A stretch of DNA of 22,881 nucleotides, from the NCBI GenBank assembly GCA_937900325.1, contig CALCEX010000055.1:1-22881 (forward strand), read 5' to 3'. The stretch is from an uncultured Clostridia bacterium. GTDB lineage: Bacteria; Bacillota; Clostridia; Christensenellales; CAG-138. Under the pieces are notes generated by a model, which worked only from the letters and a program-made list of their open reading frames with translations, did not search any database and was not told the DNA's origin. Shown here piece by piece: positions 1-6,902 of this stretch; position 1 is the stretch's first letter, and the number at the start of each line of letters is the position of its first letter. The position numbers were made by a program, and so were the translations under genes.

Positions 1-38
1 TATCTCGAGGGGAAGGTCATAGAGATATAAAAATTTTA

Positions 39-54
39 TTTTTTTTTTTTTTTT
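39..54. repeat. Poly(T)16 homopolymer tract
   Basis: An uninterrupted run of 16 T residues lies about 88 bp before the start of the surface-protein gene. AT-rich sequence with -10-like hexamers (TATTAT at 61-66, TATACT at 64-69) follows directly, so a -35 element would fall inside the tract. Tracts of this kind can change length by slipped-strand mispairing. Whether that happens here is inference. Confidence 0.9.
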
Positions 55-127
55 GATTTATATTATACTTATAAAAACAAGGGACGCGCCTGACAGGCTT
101 CGGGGCGGCGGGCGTGTTTTTACCATC

Positions 128-133
128 AGGAGG
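128..133 (+). promoter_or_regulatory. Ribosome binding site of the surface-protein gene
   Basis: AGGAGG lies 8 bases before the ATG at 142 and fixes that start. The transcribed leader before it (about 84-121) is much more GC-rich than its flanks and contains the small inverted repeat GCCT-GAC-AGGC followed later by a T5 run. A leader hairpin is possible but not well defined. Confidence 0.8.
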
Positions 134-141
134 ATTTATAC

Positions 142-2568
142 ATGAAAAAAACCTACCCATTCTTACTTTTACTGTTTATCGCGCTTTGCCTGCTGCCCGC
201 GGCGGCCTTTGCGCAGGAGGTCACTATAAATAAGATAAAGTATTCTATCGACGAGGCTGCCGGAACCGCCGCCGTCGTCCATTGCAGTGGGGCAGTCGAC
301 AACAGGGTCGAGATCCCCGATACGATCACCGTAAACGATAAGGAGTACCCCGTTACCGTGATCGGGGAAAAAGCGTTTGATTCCAGCTTTATGTCTCCGT
401 ATCTTTACGAGGAAATAATCATCGGGGCAAACGTAACTGAAATAAGGAGCAACGCCTTCTTTAGTGTGATAAAAGATATTAAAAAGATACAATTCAACGG
501 CGATAAATGCAAGACCATTGCGGCAGATGCCTTTGACGGTGACTGGACGGTATTTTCAAAGGACTTTCAGCTTATCGTCTGCGGCCCGCAGGACTGCATG
601 GATGAGGTATTGAGCGGCGTTGATGGTTTAAAAGATAAAACGATCACATATCAGGACCCAACGGTAGTGGACGGAACAAAAACCCTGCAAGAGAAGATCG
701 ACGACGCGGTGAGCGGCGAGGAAACGACCATCACCATAGATAAGGACTACACCTTAACGGAAACGCTGACCGTTCCAAGCGGCAAAATAATAGTCCTCAA
801 GGACGATGGAGAGCAGCGCACCCTTTCGCAGGCGCCGAAAGACGACCCCGGCGAAATGTTCAAGGTCAAAAGCGGCGCGTCGCTTACCTTTGACGGCGAC
901 CTCATTTTCAAGGGCGGGGTGACTAAAACGCATCCTTCGAGTCCAGATTCTGCTCAGGGGAACATCGTCAACGTTTCAGGCGAGTTTACCCTCAAGCGGG
1001 GCAAGCTGCACGGCGGCAAGATAAGCGCTGATTTCGGCGCCGCAGTGCTGGTCAACAAGAACGCAAAATTCACCATGACCGGCGGCAGCATAGAAGCTTT
1101 TACCATAACAAGCGACGTTTTATCCGCCCCCGTGGCAGTAGGCCCCGACGGATACTTCGATATGAGCGGCGGCGCTATAAAGAACAACAATGTAAATGTT
1201 TCCGGCTACCGGCATTGCAGCGGCGGCGTGCTGCTGTGGACATGGCAGCCCAACGAGGCTTCCGCAAAAATGAATCTTTCCGGCAACGCTGTTATCGAAG
1301 GCAACAGCGCGCCCCAGGGCGGCGGAATATACCTTATAGGCAACACCGAGCTTAATATGAGCGGCGGCAGGATAAGCGGCAATAAGGCGACAATAGGCCA
1401 TGGCGGCGGCGTCTGCGTAGCGGGTCAGTCCGGCGGCAATAAAATGACCACCGATATTACCAAATTCACCATGACCGGCGGCGTAATAGAGGGCAACAGC
1501 GCTAAAGACTGCGGCGGCGGCGTATACGTCAACAGCAACGACGTAACGCTCAGCGGCGGAAAGATAATAAACAACGAGGCCAGCGATTGGGGCGGCGGCG
1601 TGTACGTCAGCGAGCAGCCGCATACGCTCAGGCTTACAAATGTGGTAATAAAGGAAAACGAGGCGAATGTAATGGGCGGCGGCATATGGATATGCCCCAC
1701 AGGCAGCCTTGAGGTATATATTACCAACGGCGGCGCCATATTCGACAACGCTACCGATGATCCGGCCAGCAGAGAGAGCGCCGGCGCCGACATAGCCTTT
1801 GTCGGCAACACGAAAAACGATGGGAGAAAGCTTAAAATATCGCGGCGCATGCTGGGCGGCGGAAGGAACGTATTTTATAGGGACGGCGGGATATTGAGAG
1901 ACCAAACGCTCGGCTCCGTTACCGCGGGCAGCGTTGACACAAGCGTCCCCCGGTTCGATCCTGATAATCCCGGCAAGGAGGTGCTCGACCCGATTGCGGG
2001 AGTGGGCTGCGCGCTCATCTCAAAGCCCTCCGAGGGGGCAAAGCAGCTTGCAAACGATGCGGCGAAGCTGATAATATTCGGCAACCGCGCATCCCAGGGC
2101 GGCGGCATAGGCTCAAACGGCGGCGTTATCATAGGCAACGAGGGCGAATACTCGCTGAAGGTGAATAAGGCCTGGGCGGAGGATATACCTGAAAGCAGCA
2201 GGTGCGCCGTCACCATAAAGCTCAAGATAAAGGGCATAGCTCTGGATGGCGACACGGTGGTGCTGGATGAGAGCAATAACTGGAGCGCCGAGTTTACCGG
2301 CCTGCCGAAGCCCCCGCAGCTCATCGACTGTACCGTAATAGAGGATCCCACTCCCGATGGCTTCGCGCCGGAGGTATCCGAAACGGTCTTTAATGAAACC
2401 GATAAAAGCTATACCATAACCGTTACCAACAAAAAAGCTCCCGCGCCTACGCCTACGCCGGGAGGCGGCTATGAGCCCACGCCCACTCCCTTTATCGTAG
2501 TTCCGCCCAAGACGGGCGACGGAGGCTTCTTCAGGATGCTGCTCAGCTTCCTGGGCTTCGGCAAATAA
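142..2568 (+). CDS. Secreted beta-helix surface protein with Cna-B-like domain and sortase-like C-terminus
   Basis: The 808-residue product starts with a clear signal peptide (residues 1-24, hydrophobic core, cleavage-like AAAFA-Q). Residues about 45-155 look like degenerate BspA-type (LRR_5) leucine-rich repeats (EKAF, YEEIIIGANVTEI, SNAFF, KKIQF). Residues about 180-640 carry many glycine-rich turns such as MSGG-I, GNSA and GGGIY/GGGVY, typical of a right-handed parallel beta-helix in adhesins and autotransporter-like proteins. Residues about 671-765 resemble a Cna-B-type beta-sandwich (SLKVNKAW, WSAEFTGLP, YTITVTNKK). A Pro/Thr linker (PTPTPGGG, PTPTP) precedes PPKTGD at 788-793, followed by a short hydrophobic tail ending in GK. 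Likely role: an exported, perhaps wall-attached, adhesin or glycan-binding protein; the ligand is unknown. The tail is shorter than a usual sortase signal, so covalent anchoring is uncertain. It stands alone and ends at a terminator. Confidence 0.85.
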   Translation: MKKTYPFLLLLFIALCLLPAAAFAQEVTINKIKYSIDEAAGTAAVVHCSGAVDNRVEIPDTITVNDKEYPVTVIGEKAFDSSFMSPYLYEEIIIGANVTEIRSNAFFSVIKDIKKIQFNGDKCKTIAADAFDGDWTVFSKDFQLIVCGPQDCMDEVLSGVDGLKDKTITYQDPTVVDGTKTLQEKIDDAVSGEETTITIDKDYTLTETLTVPSGKIIVLKDDGEQRTLSQAPKDDPGEMFKVKSGASLTFDGDLIFKGGVTKTHPSSPDSAQGNIVNVSGEFTLKRGKLHGGKISADFGAAVLVNKNAKFTMTGGSIEAFTITSDVLSAPVAVGPDGYFDMSGGAIKNNNVNVSGYRHCSGGVLLWTWQPNEASAKMNLSGNAVIEGNSAPQGGGIYLIGNTELNMSGGRISGNKATIGHGGGVCVAGQSGGNKMTTDITKFTMTGGVIEGNSAKDCGGGVYVNSNDVTLSGGKIINNEASDWGGGVYVSEQPHTLRLTNVVIKENEANVMGGGIWICPTGSLEVYITNGGAIFDNATDDPASRESAGADIAFVGNTKNDGRKLKISRRMLGGGRNVFYRDGGILRDQTLGSVTAGSVDTSVPRFDPDNPGKEVLDPIAGVGCALISKPSEGAKQLANDAAKLIIFGNRASQGGGIGSNGGVIIGNEGEYSLKVNKAWAEDIPESSRCAVTIKLKIKGIALDGDTVVLDESNNWSAEFTGLPKPPQLIDCTVIEDPTPDGFAPEVSETVFNETDKSYTITVTNKKAPAPTPTPGGGYEPTPTPFIVVPPKTGDGGFFRMLLSFLGFGK

Positions 2569-2582
2569 AGCAAATAAAGCAT

Positions 2583-2615
2583 AAATAAAAAGGACGCTTT
2601 GCGCCCTTTTTATTT
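2583..2615. terminator. Bidirectional terminator between surface protein and LysR genes
   Basis: AAAAAGGACGC-TTT-GCGCCCTTTTT forms a hairpin with one A/C mismatch, flanked by an A-rich side and a T-rich side, so it can serve both converging genes. The LysR stop codon (2610-2612) lies inside its right arm. Confidence 0.8.
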
Positions 2616-3482
2616 TATATTCGGCACTATCTCCTGTGCCCGCCTTATGAAGGCGGCGGCGGCGGGGGAGGCGGCGGAAAGGGAGGGTATGGCTATGCCC
2701 AGCCGCCGGTACTGGCAGGGGGCAAGCTCCCGCACTGCAAGGCCGTCGCTCTTGTCCCTCAGTATCGTCTCCGGCACCACCGATACGCCTATGCCGTGCT
2801 GTACCATGGAAACTATGGCGTAATCGTCCATGGAGGTGAATATGACGTTGGCCTTTATGCCGCTGCGCTGAAAAAGCCTTTCTATATCGGTATCAAAGCC
2901 CGGCGCGGGCATTATGAAGGGCTCCTTGGCGAGTATCTGCAAGGGTATCCGCGCCTCCGGCGCGAAGCGGTGCTCCCTGTGCATTACCGCCATAAGCCTG
3001 TCCTTTGCGAGGGGTATCCAGTCCATGCCCTTGGACTGCACGCTCGTGAGTATGAAGTCCGCCTCTCCCGTATTGAGCATTTCCGTGAGCTTATCCGTGC
3101 CCGCCTCCTGCACGTCTATCTGTATATCCGGGTTGTCCGCGCAGAAGCTGGCTATGACCGAGGGCAGCCACGCCACGGAAAGGCTGTTCAGCGCCCCTAT
3201 TTTAAGCCTGCCCATCTGGACGTTCCTGAGCGACTCCGCGCGGCTCATGAGGGCTTCCATGGCGGCCTCAGCGCTGCGCGCATACTCCATTAGCGCCTCC
3301 CCCTTCTGGGTGAGCCGCACCCCCTTCTTGCCCCGTATGAGAAGCTGTATGCCAAGCTCATCCTCAAGGGCCTTTATTATATAGCTCACCCCCGCCTGGG
3401 TGAAGCCCAGCTCCTCCCCCGCGGCGGAAAATGTGCCCGCTTCCACGGCCCTTATCAGCACCCTGAGCTTTAATGAATCCAT
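2610..3482 (-). CDS. LysR-family transcriptional regulator
   Basis: The 290-residue product has the normal LysR length. Residues 1-60 form the winged helix-turn-helix (LRVLIRAVEAGTFSAAGEEL, then TQAGVSYIIKALEDELG), followed by the usual LTQKGEALMEYA linker helix. From about residue 88 it has the periplasmic-binding-protein-like effector domain (GRLKIGALNSLSVAWLP, DFILTS, GIGVSVVPE). The gene is divergent from the prdD/prdE-like pair, with a 117-bp gap that holds its own promoter and two related dyads, so control of the neighbouring pair together with autoregulation is the natural model. The effector is not readable from sequence; a proline-, ornithine- or other amino-acid-derived ligand is a guess from context. 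The start at 3482 follows AAGGGAGG. Confidence 0.93.
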   Translation of the reverse strand: MDSLKLRVLIRAVEAGTFSAAGEELGFTQAGVSYIIKALEDELGIQLLIRGKKGVRLTQKGEALMEYARSAEAAMEALMSRAESLRNVQMGRLKIGALNSLSVAWLPSVIASFCADNPDIQIDVQEAGTDKLTEMLNTGEADFILTSVQSKGMDWIPLAKDRLMAVMHREHRFAPEARIPLQILAKEPFIMPAPGFDTDIERLFQRSGIKANVIFTSMDDYAIVSMVQHGIGVSVVPETILRDKSDGLAVRELAPCQYRRLGIAIPSLSAASPAAAAFIRRAQEIVPNIK

Positions 3483-3497
3483 AGGCCTCCCTTATCC

Positions 3498-3513
3498 ACA
3501 AGAAATTCTTATA
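3498..3513. promoter_or_regulatory. Left dyad of a LysR-type operator
   Basis: ACAAGAAATTCTTATA contains the perfect palindrome AAGAA-A-TTCTT. Its reverse complement recurs at 3556-3571 with one mismatch. It lies at the expected transcription start of the LysR gene, consistent with autorepression. Confidence 0.65.
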
Positions 3514-3519
3514 TTTACC

Positions 3520-3548
3520 ATTATAACATCTCGTTTTACTTTTAACAA
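3520..3548 (-). promoter_or_regulatory. LysR gene promoter (minus strand)
   Basis: On the minus strand TTGTTA (3543-3548) and TATAAT (3520-3525) are separated by 17 bp, with a TGT extended -10. The promoter lies between the two dyads. Confidence 0.7.
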
Positions 3549-3555
3549 TTCATAT

Positions 3556-3571
3556 TATAAGATTTTCTTGT
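3556..3571. promoter_or_regulatory. Right dyad of a LysR-type operator
   Basis: TATAAGATTTTCTTGT is the inverted copy (15 of 16 positions) of the dyad at 3498-3513. It overlaps AT-rich -10-like sequence (TATTAT at 3553-3558) for the rightward pair, so a regulator bound here could act on prdD/prdE-like transcription. No convincing rightward -35 was found, which would suit an activated promoter. Confidence 0.6.
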
Positions 3572-3599
3572 ACAAAAAACAATTTACGGAGGAACGGAA

Positions 3600-4367
3600 A
3601 TGGCACAGGATATAAACCTGCGTCGCCTGGTCATAAAGTCATTCCACATAGATACGGTGGAATGGGGCGACCATAACGACGTTACCGCTGACGGCAGGAT
3701 GACCGTAAGCCGCGAGCTTCTTGATGGGCTCATGGAGGAAAACAAAGATATCATCGAAAAGATAGATATCCAGATCATCAGGCCCAACGACCACGACCGC
3801 TGGACCAATACCATAATGGATATAATCCCCGTCTCCACCAAGGTGCTGGGCATACTGGGCGAGGGCATTACCCACACCCTCACCGGCGTATATTTCATGA
3901 TGACCGGCGTAGATGTGGACGGCGTGCAGACCTATGAATTCGGCTCCTCCGAGGGCAATCTCAAAGAAAAGCTGTTCCTTGACAAGGCCGGCACCCCCGG
4001 CTCCAACGACGTGATAATCAGCTTCGACTTCCTCTTTAAGTCCCATCAGGGCCAGGAGCGCAGCGCCTGCACCAGGGCGCATCAGATATGCGATGTGTTC
4101 ATGCAGACCTATCGCGACAAGATGAAGAAATTCAAGGGCGATCTTTGCACCGGGCGCAACACCTATTACGACACCATCCGCCCCGGCGGCAAGCGGGTCG
4201 TCATAATCAAGCAGGTGGCGGGCCAGGGCGCGATGTACGATACCCACCTCTTCGGCAAGGAGCCCAGCAGCAGCGAAGGCGGCAAGAGCATAATCGACAT
4301 GGGCAATATGCCCGTGATAGTCACGCCCAACGAATACCGGGACGGCATTATCCGTTCCATGCAGTAA
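3600..4367 (+). CDS. prdD: PrdD-like protein (N-terminal half of PrdA/GrdE-type reductase component B)
   Basis: The 255-residue product resembles the N-terminal part of the glycine/sarcosine/betaine reductase component B and D-proline reductase PrdA proprotein family (Pfam Gly_reductase), and best fits the proline-cluster protein PrdD. Recognisable parts are GTPGSNDVIISFDFLFK (about 131-147), the Arg/His-rich AHQICDVFMQTYRDKMKK helix (about 161-178), then YYDTIRPGGKRVVIIKQVAGQGAMYD (about 191-216) and the terminal NMPVIVTPNEYRDGI segment. In PrdA and GrdE the chain would continue into the pyruvoyl-forming Cys; here it stops just before that point and the next gene supplies the C-terminal half. 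GGAGG 7 bases before the ATG sets the start. No prdA, selenoprotein prdB, prdC or prdF is present in the window. The biochemical role of PrdD is not settled; a partner or substrate-handling role is plausible. Confidence 0.7.
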   Translation: MAQDINLRRLVIKSFHIDTVEWGDHNDVTADGRMTVSRELLDGLMEENKDIIEKIDIQIIRPNDHDRWTNTIMDIIPVSTKVLGILGEGITHTLTGVYFMMTGVDVDGVQTYEFGSSEGNLKEKLFLDKAGTPGSNDVIISFDFLFKSHQGQERSACTRAHQICDVFMQTYRDKMKKFKGDLCTGRNTYYDTIRPGGKRVVIIKQVAGQGAMYDTHLFGKEPSSSEGGKSIIDMGNMPVIVTPNEYRDGIIRSMQ

Positions 4368-4382
4368 TATAAGGAGGCAGCT

Positions 4383-4859
4383 ATGGGTATTGGACCTTCC
4401 ACAAAAGAAACTTCCCTTCATCATTTCCGCGATCCTCTCCTTGAGGTAGTATCCTCCGACCCTGAGATAGACCTCATGGGCATAATAATAGTCGGCACAC
4501 CTGACGCGGACGAGGAAAAGCACCTCGTAGGCACCCGGGCGGCCGTATGGGCGGAGTGTATGCGCGCGGACGGCGCAATAGTCTCCAGCGACGGCTGGGG
4601 CAACAGCGACGTGGACTACACCAACACCGTATACCAGCTTGGCGTTCGCGGCATACCCGTAACCGGGCTGAACTTCTCCGGCACTATGGCCCAGTTTGTG
4701 GTCACAAACGAGTATCTGGACGCGATAGTCGATATATCCAAGAACCCCGAGGGCATAGAGAGCGAAAACGTGGGCGAAAACGCCGTGGACGCGCTGGACG
4801 CCCGCAAGGCGCTCGCCATGCTCAAGATAAAGATGCGCAAAAAAGAGCACCAGGGATAA
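4383..4859 (+). CDS. prdE: PrdE-like protein (C-terminal half of PrdA/GrdE-type reductase component B)
   Basis: The 158-residue product begins MGIGPSTKETSLHHFRDPL, which corresponds to the segment just after the processing site of GrdE/PrdA (recalled there as C-IGPASKE). The rest, including GIIIVGTPDADEEK, SSDGWGNSDVDY, GVRGIPVTGLNFSGTMAQFVVTNEY and DARKALAMLKIKM, matches the C-terminal domain of the same family and fits PrdE. The residue at the pyruvoyl Cys position is Gly2, and the only Cys in the chain is near residue 59, so a pyruvoyl cofactor cannot form here in the known way. It starts 15 bp after the preceding stop with AAGGAGG, and a strong terminator follows, so the pair is a closed bicistronic unit. 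The two products probably form a heteromeric complex; catalytic activity is doubtful. Confidence 0.7.
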   Translation: MGIGPSTKETSLHHFRDPLLEVVSSDPEIDLMGIIIVGTPDADEEKHLVGTRAAVWAECMRADGAIVSSDGWGNSDVDYTNTVYQLGVRGIPVTGLNFSGTMAQFVVTNEYLDAIVDISKNPEGIESENVGENAVDALDARKALAMLKIKMRKKEHQG

Positions 4860-4882
4860 TAGCCGTTTCTTTAAAGTATCGG

Positions 4883-4906
4883 GCCCCCTTTAAAGGGGGC
4901 TTTTTT
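4883..4906 (+). terminator. Rho-independent terminator after the PrdD/E-like unit
   Basis: GCCCCC-TTTAAA-GGGGGC is a perfect palindrome followed by TTTTTT. Confidence 0.93.
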
Positions 4907-4992
4907 ATTTTGCGGCTTTCCCTTACTCTTTAAGGACGAAGCATATTTTGCCTTAACTTTCCTCGGTAATTTAATAACTTTAATAACCCGCG

Positions 4993-5021
4993 TTGACAGG
5001 CATATACATATTTAATATAAT
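4993..5021 (+). promoter_or_regulatory. Consensus sigma-A promoter of gap
   Basis: TTGACA (4993-4998) and TATAAT (5016-5021) are separated by exactly 17 bp. This predicts strong expression with a leader of about 50 bases. GGAGG at 5071-5075 is the ribosome binding site. Confidence 0.92.
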
Positions 5022-5080
5022 CTCTACTTGGGCAAAGGCCCTCATGTCTAAAATAATTTTATAACGATTTGGAGGAAGAA

Positions 5081-6097
5081 ATGGCTATCAGGGTTGGCAT
5101 CAACGGCTTCGGAAGGATAGGACGCACCGTATTCAGGATCATTTCCCAAAACCCGGAGAGATTTGAGCTTTGCGGCATAAACCTCCGCAATCTCAATATG
5201 GAATATATGGCGTACACAGCCCTGTACGACTCGGTACACGGCCACTTCCCAGGCTCCATTGAAGCAGACGGGGAGCGCCTTATAGTCAACGGCCATCCGG
5301 TCAGGGTATTCAGCGAGAGCGACCCCTCCAATATAGACTGGGCTTCCTGCGGCGCGGAATATATCATAGAATCCACGGGCGCCTTCAACACCACCGCCGC
5401 CTCCTCCGCCCACCTTAAGGGCGGCGCGAAAAAGGTCGTGATAACCGCCCCCGCGAAGGACGAGGTCACGCCCACCTTCGTTTTCGGCGTGAACCATGAG
5501 GAATACGACCCCGAAAGCGCGGTCATTTCCGCCGCCTCCTGCACCACCAACTGCCTCGCGCCCCTTGCAAAGGTGGTAAACGACCGCTTCGGCATAGAGC
5601 GCGGGCTAATGTCGACCATACATTCCGCCACCGCCAAGCAGAAGGCCGTGGATTCCCGGGCAGGCAGCCGGGACCTGCGCACCGGCCGCTCCGTGTTCAA
5701 CAACATAATCCCCTCCACTACGGGCGCCGCAAAGGCGGTGGGTAAGGCCATACCCGAGCTTAACGGCAAGCTCACCGGTATGTCCTTCCGGGTGCCCGTA
5801 AACGACGTATCAGTGGTAGACCTCACGGCGAAGCTCATAACCAGGACCAACTACGCGGATATAATGGAGGCCCTCGAGGAGGCGGCCCATGGCTATATGA
5901 GGGGCGTGCTCACCTGCCTTGACGCGGACGTGGTATCCTCCGACCTGCGCGGCGATCCTCACACCTGCATAGTCGATAAGCGGGCCGGCATAATGCTGGG
6001 GGAGGACTTCGTCAAGCTCATCGCCTGGTATGACAACGAGTGGGGTTACAGCTCCAAGGTGCTGGATATAGTCGAATACGCGGCGAACAAGGGGTAG
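5081..6097 (+). CDS. gap: Glyceraldehyde-3-phosphate dehydrogenase
   Basis: The 338-residue product carries the Rossmann motif VGINGFGRIGR (residues 5-15), the catalytic SAASCTTNC (Cys154), HSATAKQK, the IIPSTTGAAKAVG phosphate/NAD segment and the C-terminal YDNEWGYS. It oxidises glyceraldehyde-3-phosphate to 1,3-bisphosphoglycerate in glycolysis. The ATG at 5081 is preferred to the in-frame TTG at 5069 because GGAGG lies 5 bases before it and family N-termini begin there. After beta strand 2 the usual INDL is INLRN: the NAD-ribose Asp is Leu35 and Arg36 follows, which may shift preference toward NADP. The gene is monocistronic, with its own consensus promoter and terminator. Confidence 0.96.
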   Translation: MAIRVGINGFGRIGRTVFRIISQNPERFELCGINLRNLNMEYMAYTALYDSVHGHFPGSIEADGERLIVNGHPVRVFSESDPSNIDWASCGAEYIIESTGAFNTTAASSAHLKGGAKKVVITAPAKDEVTPTFVFGVNHEEYDPESAVISAASCTTNCLAPLAKVVNDRFGIERGLMSTIHSATAKQKAVDSRAGSRDLRTGRSVFNNIIPSTTGAAKAVGKAIPELNGKLTGMSFRVPVNDVSVVDLTAKLITRTNYADIMEALEEAAHGYMRGVLTCLDADVVSSDLRGDPHTCIVDKRAGIMLGEDFVKLIAWYDNEWGYSSKVLDIVEYAANKG

Positions 6098-6100
6098 AAT

Positions 6101-6134
6101 ACAAAAAAAGTGGCGTTAAGCCACTTTTTTGTAT
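6101..6134. terminator. Terminator after gap, probably bidirectional
   Basis: AAAAAAGTGGC-GTTAA-GCCACTTTTTT (6104-6130) is a perfect hairpin with T runs on both strands. It lies between gap and the converging PHP-domain gene. Confidence 0.9.
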
Positions 6135-6189
6135 GGTTGCTGCGGCTATGCAGAGCGCGCTCTTACAGGTCCTCCGCCTTTATACGCTG

Positions 6190-6894
6190 CTATCTGACTA
6201 TGTTTACTACGCTGCCTTCTACCCCCGCGCGCCTCGCGGCGGCAAGGGCCAGCGCATCGTCCCCGACCCGGGAGGGCCAGTGTGCGTCGCTTCCTATTAT
6301 AAGCTCCGCGCCTGCGTCCGCGGCCTGCCTGAGCTCTTCGTCGCTCATGGTGACGCGGGCGGCGTTTATCTCGAGCTTTATCCCAAGCTCCTTCGCCCCC
6401 CTGGCGAGAGTTGGTATATCGCATTTCACATACAGTCCCGGATGGGAAAATATGTCTATTTTATACCTTTCGCCCGCCGCAAGCAGCGCCTCTGCGGTTT
6501 TTACGGGATCCGATCCGCCCATATGCAGCGACTCAAGGCTGCGGGCAAATCCGAAGCCGTCGCAGGGCATTCCTCCCTTATGGAAGGCCAGCAGCCGCAC
6601 GTCGAACACATCGAGAAGCTCCATCGGTATGTCCGTAACGCCATATCCCGTAAGGTCGCTTTCAATGCCGAAAAGCACCTCTATACTGCCGGCATACTTT
6701 TCCTTCAGCCTGTCCATTTCCCGGCGGAGGCGGTCAAGCCTCCTGCCCCGCACGCCGAAGAACATATGCCCCGGGCCGTGCTCGCTTATCGCCACGGCCT
6801 TCAGGCCCATAGAAACAGCGGCAAGGACATTCTCCTCCGGAGTTCCCTTGCCGTGGCTGTATATCGTGTGTGTATGCAGGTCTTTTGTCAGCAT
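6190..6894 (-). CDS. PHP-domain metal-dependent phosphohydrolase
   Basis: The 234-residue product has the full set of PHP metal ligands: DLHTHT with His7 and His9, ISEHG with His39, GIESD with Glu78, LAFHKG, FSHPG, and the C-terminal SDAHWPS with Asp203 and His205. It belongs with the histidinol-phosphatase/YcdX-like stand-alone PHP hydrolases, which cleave phosphate esters with two or three divalent metals. The substrate cannot be read from sequence, and no histidine genes are nearby to support a HisK role. It starts only 8 bp after the RpiR-family gene and has no clear Shine-Dalgarno of its own, so it is probably translated by coupling within one transcript. Confidence 0.88.
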   Translation of the reverse strand: MLTKDLHTHTIYSHGKGTPEENVLAAVSMGLKAVAISEHGPGHMFFGVRGRRLDRLRREMDRLKEKYAGSIEVLFGIESDLTGYGVTDIPMELLDVFDVRLLAFHKGGMPCDGFGFARSLESLHMGGSDPVKTAEALLAAGERYKIDIFSHPGLYVKCDIPTLARGAKELGIKLEINAARVTMSDEELRQAADAGAELIIGSDAHWPSRVGDDALALAAARRAGVEGSVVNIVR

Positions 6895-6902
6895 GGGCTG
6901 CT

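Noticed and set aside
1300..1720. CRISPR-like or tandem DNA repeat array in the surface gene
   Set aside because: The repeated ggcggc units are irregular in spacing and encode the glycine-rich turns of the beta-helix; no unique spacers are present.
3639..4850. A 403-codon frame antisense to the PrdD/E-like pair
   Set aside because: It is rich in His, Ala, Tyr and Val as expected for an antisense shadow and spans two well-supported genes.
3600..4859. A frameshifted or broken prdA pseudogene
   Set aside because: Each half has its own start and Shine-Dalgarno (GGAGG and AAGGAGG), both frames are intact, and known PrdD/PrdE are separate proteins, so this is a real two-gene arrangement.
5069..5080. 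TTG start for gap
   Set aside because: It overlaps the ribosome binding site GGAGG, and the ATG at 5081 gives the normal GAPDH N-terminus.
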